In this document: in pieces, positions 15,831-16,334 of the stretch
How the letters are laid out: each line of letters opens with the position of its first letter
How positions within the stretch are numbered: the stretch's first letter is position 1
Program-made: the position numbers and the translations under genes
Assembly (NCBI GenBank): GCA_029065825.1
Contig: JAIEHQ010000162.1
Span: forward strand, 1 to 16,334
DNA: 16,334 nt
DNA from: Alistipes sp.
GTDB lineage: Bacteria > Bacteroidota > Bacteroidia > Bacteroidales > Rikenellaceae
Direction of reading: 5' to 3'
Notes under the pieces: model-generated
The model's input: only the letters and a program-made list of their open reading frames with translations
What the model was told of the DNA's origin: nothing
The model's database searches: none

Positions 15831-16136
15831 ATGAACCAGAAAATTAGAATCAGATTAAAGTCTTTCGACCACAATCTCGTCGATAAGTCGGCCGAGAAGA
15901 TCGTGAAGACCGTCAAGAGTACGGGTGCCGTAGTCAGCGGTCCGGTGCCTCTGCCGACGCACAAGCAGATTTTTACCGTGAACCGTTCGACCTTCGTCAA
16001 TAAGAAGGCGCGCGAGCAGTTCCAGCTCTGCACCTTCAAGCGGATCCTCGATATCTACTCTTCGACTCCCAAGACCATTGACGCGCTGATGAAGCTGGAG
16101 CTTCCTTCGGGTGTGGAGGTCGAGATCAAGGTCTGA
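15831..16136 (+). CDS. rpsJ: 30S ribosomal protein S10
   Basis: S10, 101 residues, binds the head of the small subunit and, as NusE, pairs with NusB in transcription antitermination. The Ile-Arg-Ile-Arg-Leu-Lys-Ser-Phe-Asp-His start, the Gly-Pro-Val-Pro-Leu-Pro-Thr loop and the Asn-Lys-Lys-Ala-Arg-Glu-Gln-Phe segment are standard. Its length is typical. It starts 14 bp after fusA with no tuf between them, joining the str operon to the S10 operon, as is usual in Bacteroidetes. The next gene, rplC, begins 123 bp later, with a large hairpin in the gap. Confidence 0.98.
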   Translation: MNQKIRIRLKSFDHNLVDKSAEKIVKTVKSTGAVVSGPVPLPTHKQIFTVNRSTFVNKKAREQFQLCTFKRILDIYSSTPKTIDALMKLELPSGVEVEIKV

Positions 16137-16156
16137 TCGAAGAACCCTTTTCCGTA

Positions 16157-16193
16157 CCGGCCCGCCGCATCGAAAAGTGCGGCGGGGTTCCGG
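16157..16193 (+). other. Stable hairpin between rpsJ and rplC
   Basis: CCCGCCGCA at 16161-16169 pairs perfectly with TGCGGCGGG at 16178-16186 around an 8-nt loop. CCGG at 16157-16160 can extend the stem with CCGG at 16190-16193 across a 3-nt bulge. The sequence after it is not T-rich, so it is not a standard Rho-independent terminator. It may be a processing or regulatory structure inside the ribosomal operon. Confidence 0.6.
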
Positions 16194-16259
16194 CCGGGAG
16201 ACAGAGTGCGAAACACGAAAAGTCACTTTATACAATATCAACAAACGTAATTCGACAAA

Positions 16260-16334
16260 ATGTCAGGACTTATTGGAAAGAAAATCGGAATGACTTCCGT
16301 TTACAGTGCCGAGGGTAAGAACATACCATGCACT
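16260..16334 (+). CDS. rplC: 50S ribosomal protein L3, 3' end outside the window
   Basis: Only the first 25 residues are visible. Met-Ser-Gly-Leu-Ile-Gly-Lys-Lys-Ile-Gly-Met-Thr is the conserved N-terminus of L3, which binds 23S rRNA near the peptidyl transferase centre. The ATG at 16260 follows an A-rich leader without a Shine-Dalgarno. Its place after rpsJ is the standard S10 operon order. The frame continues beyond the window. Confidence 0.93.
   Translation, partial: MSGLIGKKIGMTSVYSAEGKNIPCT

Overview
The window looks like chromosomal DNA from a GC-rich member of the Bacteroidales. Alistipes or another Rikenellaceae member is my best guess, by inference only. Three upstream regions carry the Bacteroidetes promoter pattern TTTG-N19-TAnnTTTG or a close variant. 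Most start codons lack a Shine-Dalgarno sequence and follow A-rich leaders. The str and S10 ribosomal operons run together with no tuf gene between them, as is usual in this phylum.

Region 1 (about 2-6960) is a compact, same-strand block of tailed-phage structural genes: a protein of unknown function cut by the window edge, a large tail or baseplate-like protein, a ClpP-type head maturation protease, a major capsid protein, a portal protein and a putative head-tail connector. All the complete frames are intact, and two junctions are 4-bp ATGA overlaps. The order (tail, protease, capsid, portal, connector) differs from the usual terminase-portal-protease-capsid-connector-tail. No terminase, integrase, lysis gene or attachment site is visible. 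The block stops directly before a host ribosomal gene.

Region 2 (about 7001-9535) is housekeeping. A good promoter drives rplY (ribosomal protein L25) and pth (peptidyl-tRNA hydrolase), ending at a terminator-like hairpin. A second promoter-like element precedes xseB (exonuclease VII small subunit) and a zinc-ribbon methyltransferase. A strong bidirectional terminator separates these from the convergent leuS.

Region 3 (9548-12770) is leuS on the minus strand with a near-perfect promoter, followed by a 463-bp divergent intergenic region. That region switches abruptly from GC-rich, hairpin-forming sequence to AT-rich sequence ahead of the str promoter.

Region 4 (12771-16334) is rpsL, rpsG, fusA, rpsJ and the start of rplC, a translation operon. 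Two details stand out. fusA has a full AGGAGG Shine-Dalgarno in a lineage that rarely uses one. A long hairpin without a U-tract lies in the unusually wide rpsJ-rplC gap.

The most interesting part is the phage structural block. Whether it belongs to an active prophage, a degraded one or a domesticated particle cannot be decided without the sequence upstream.
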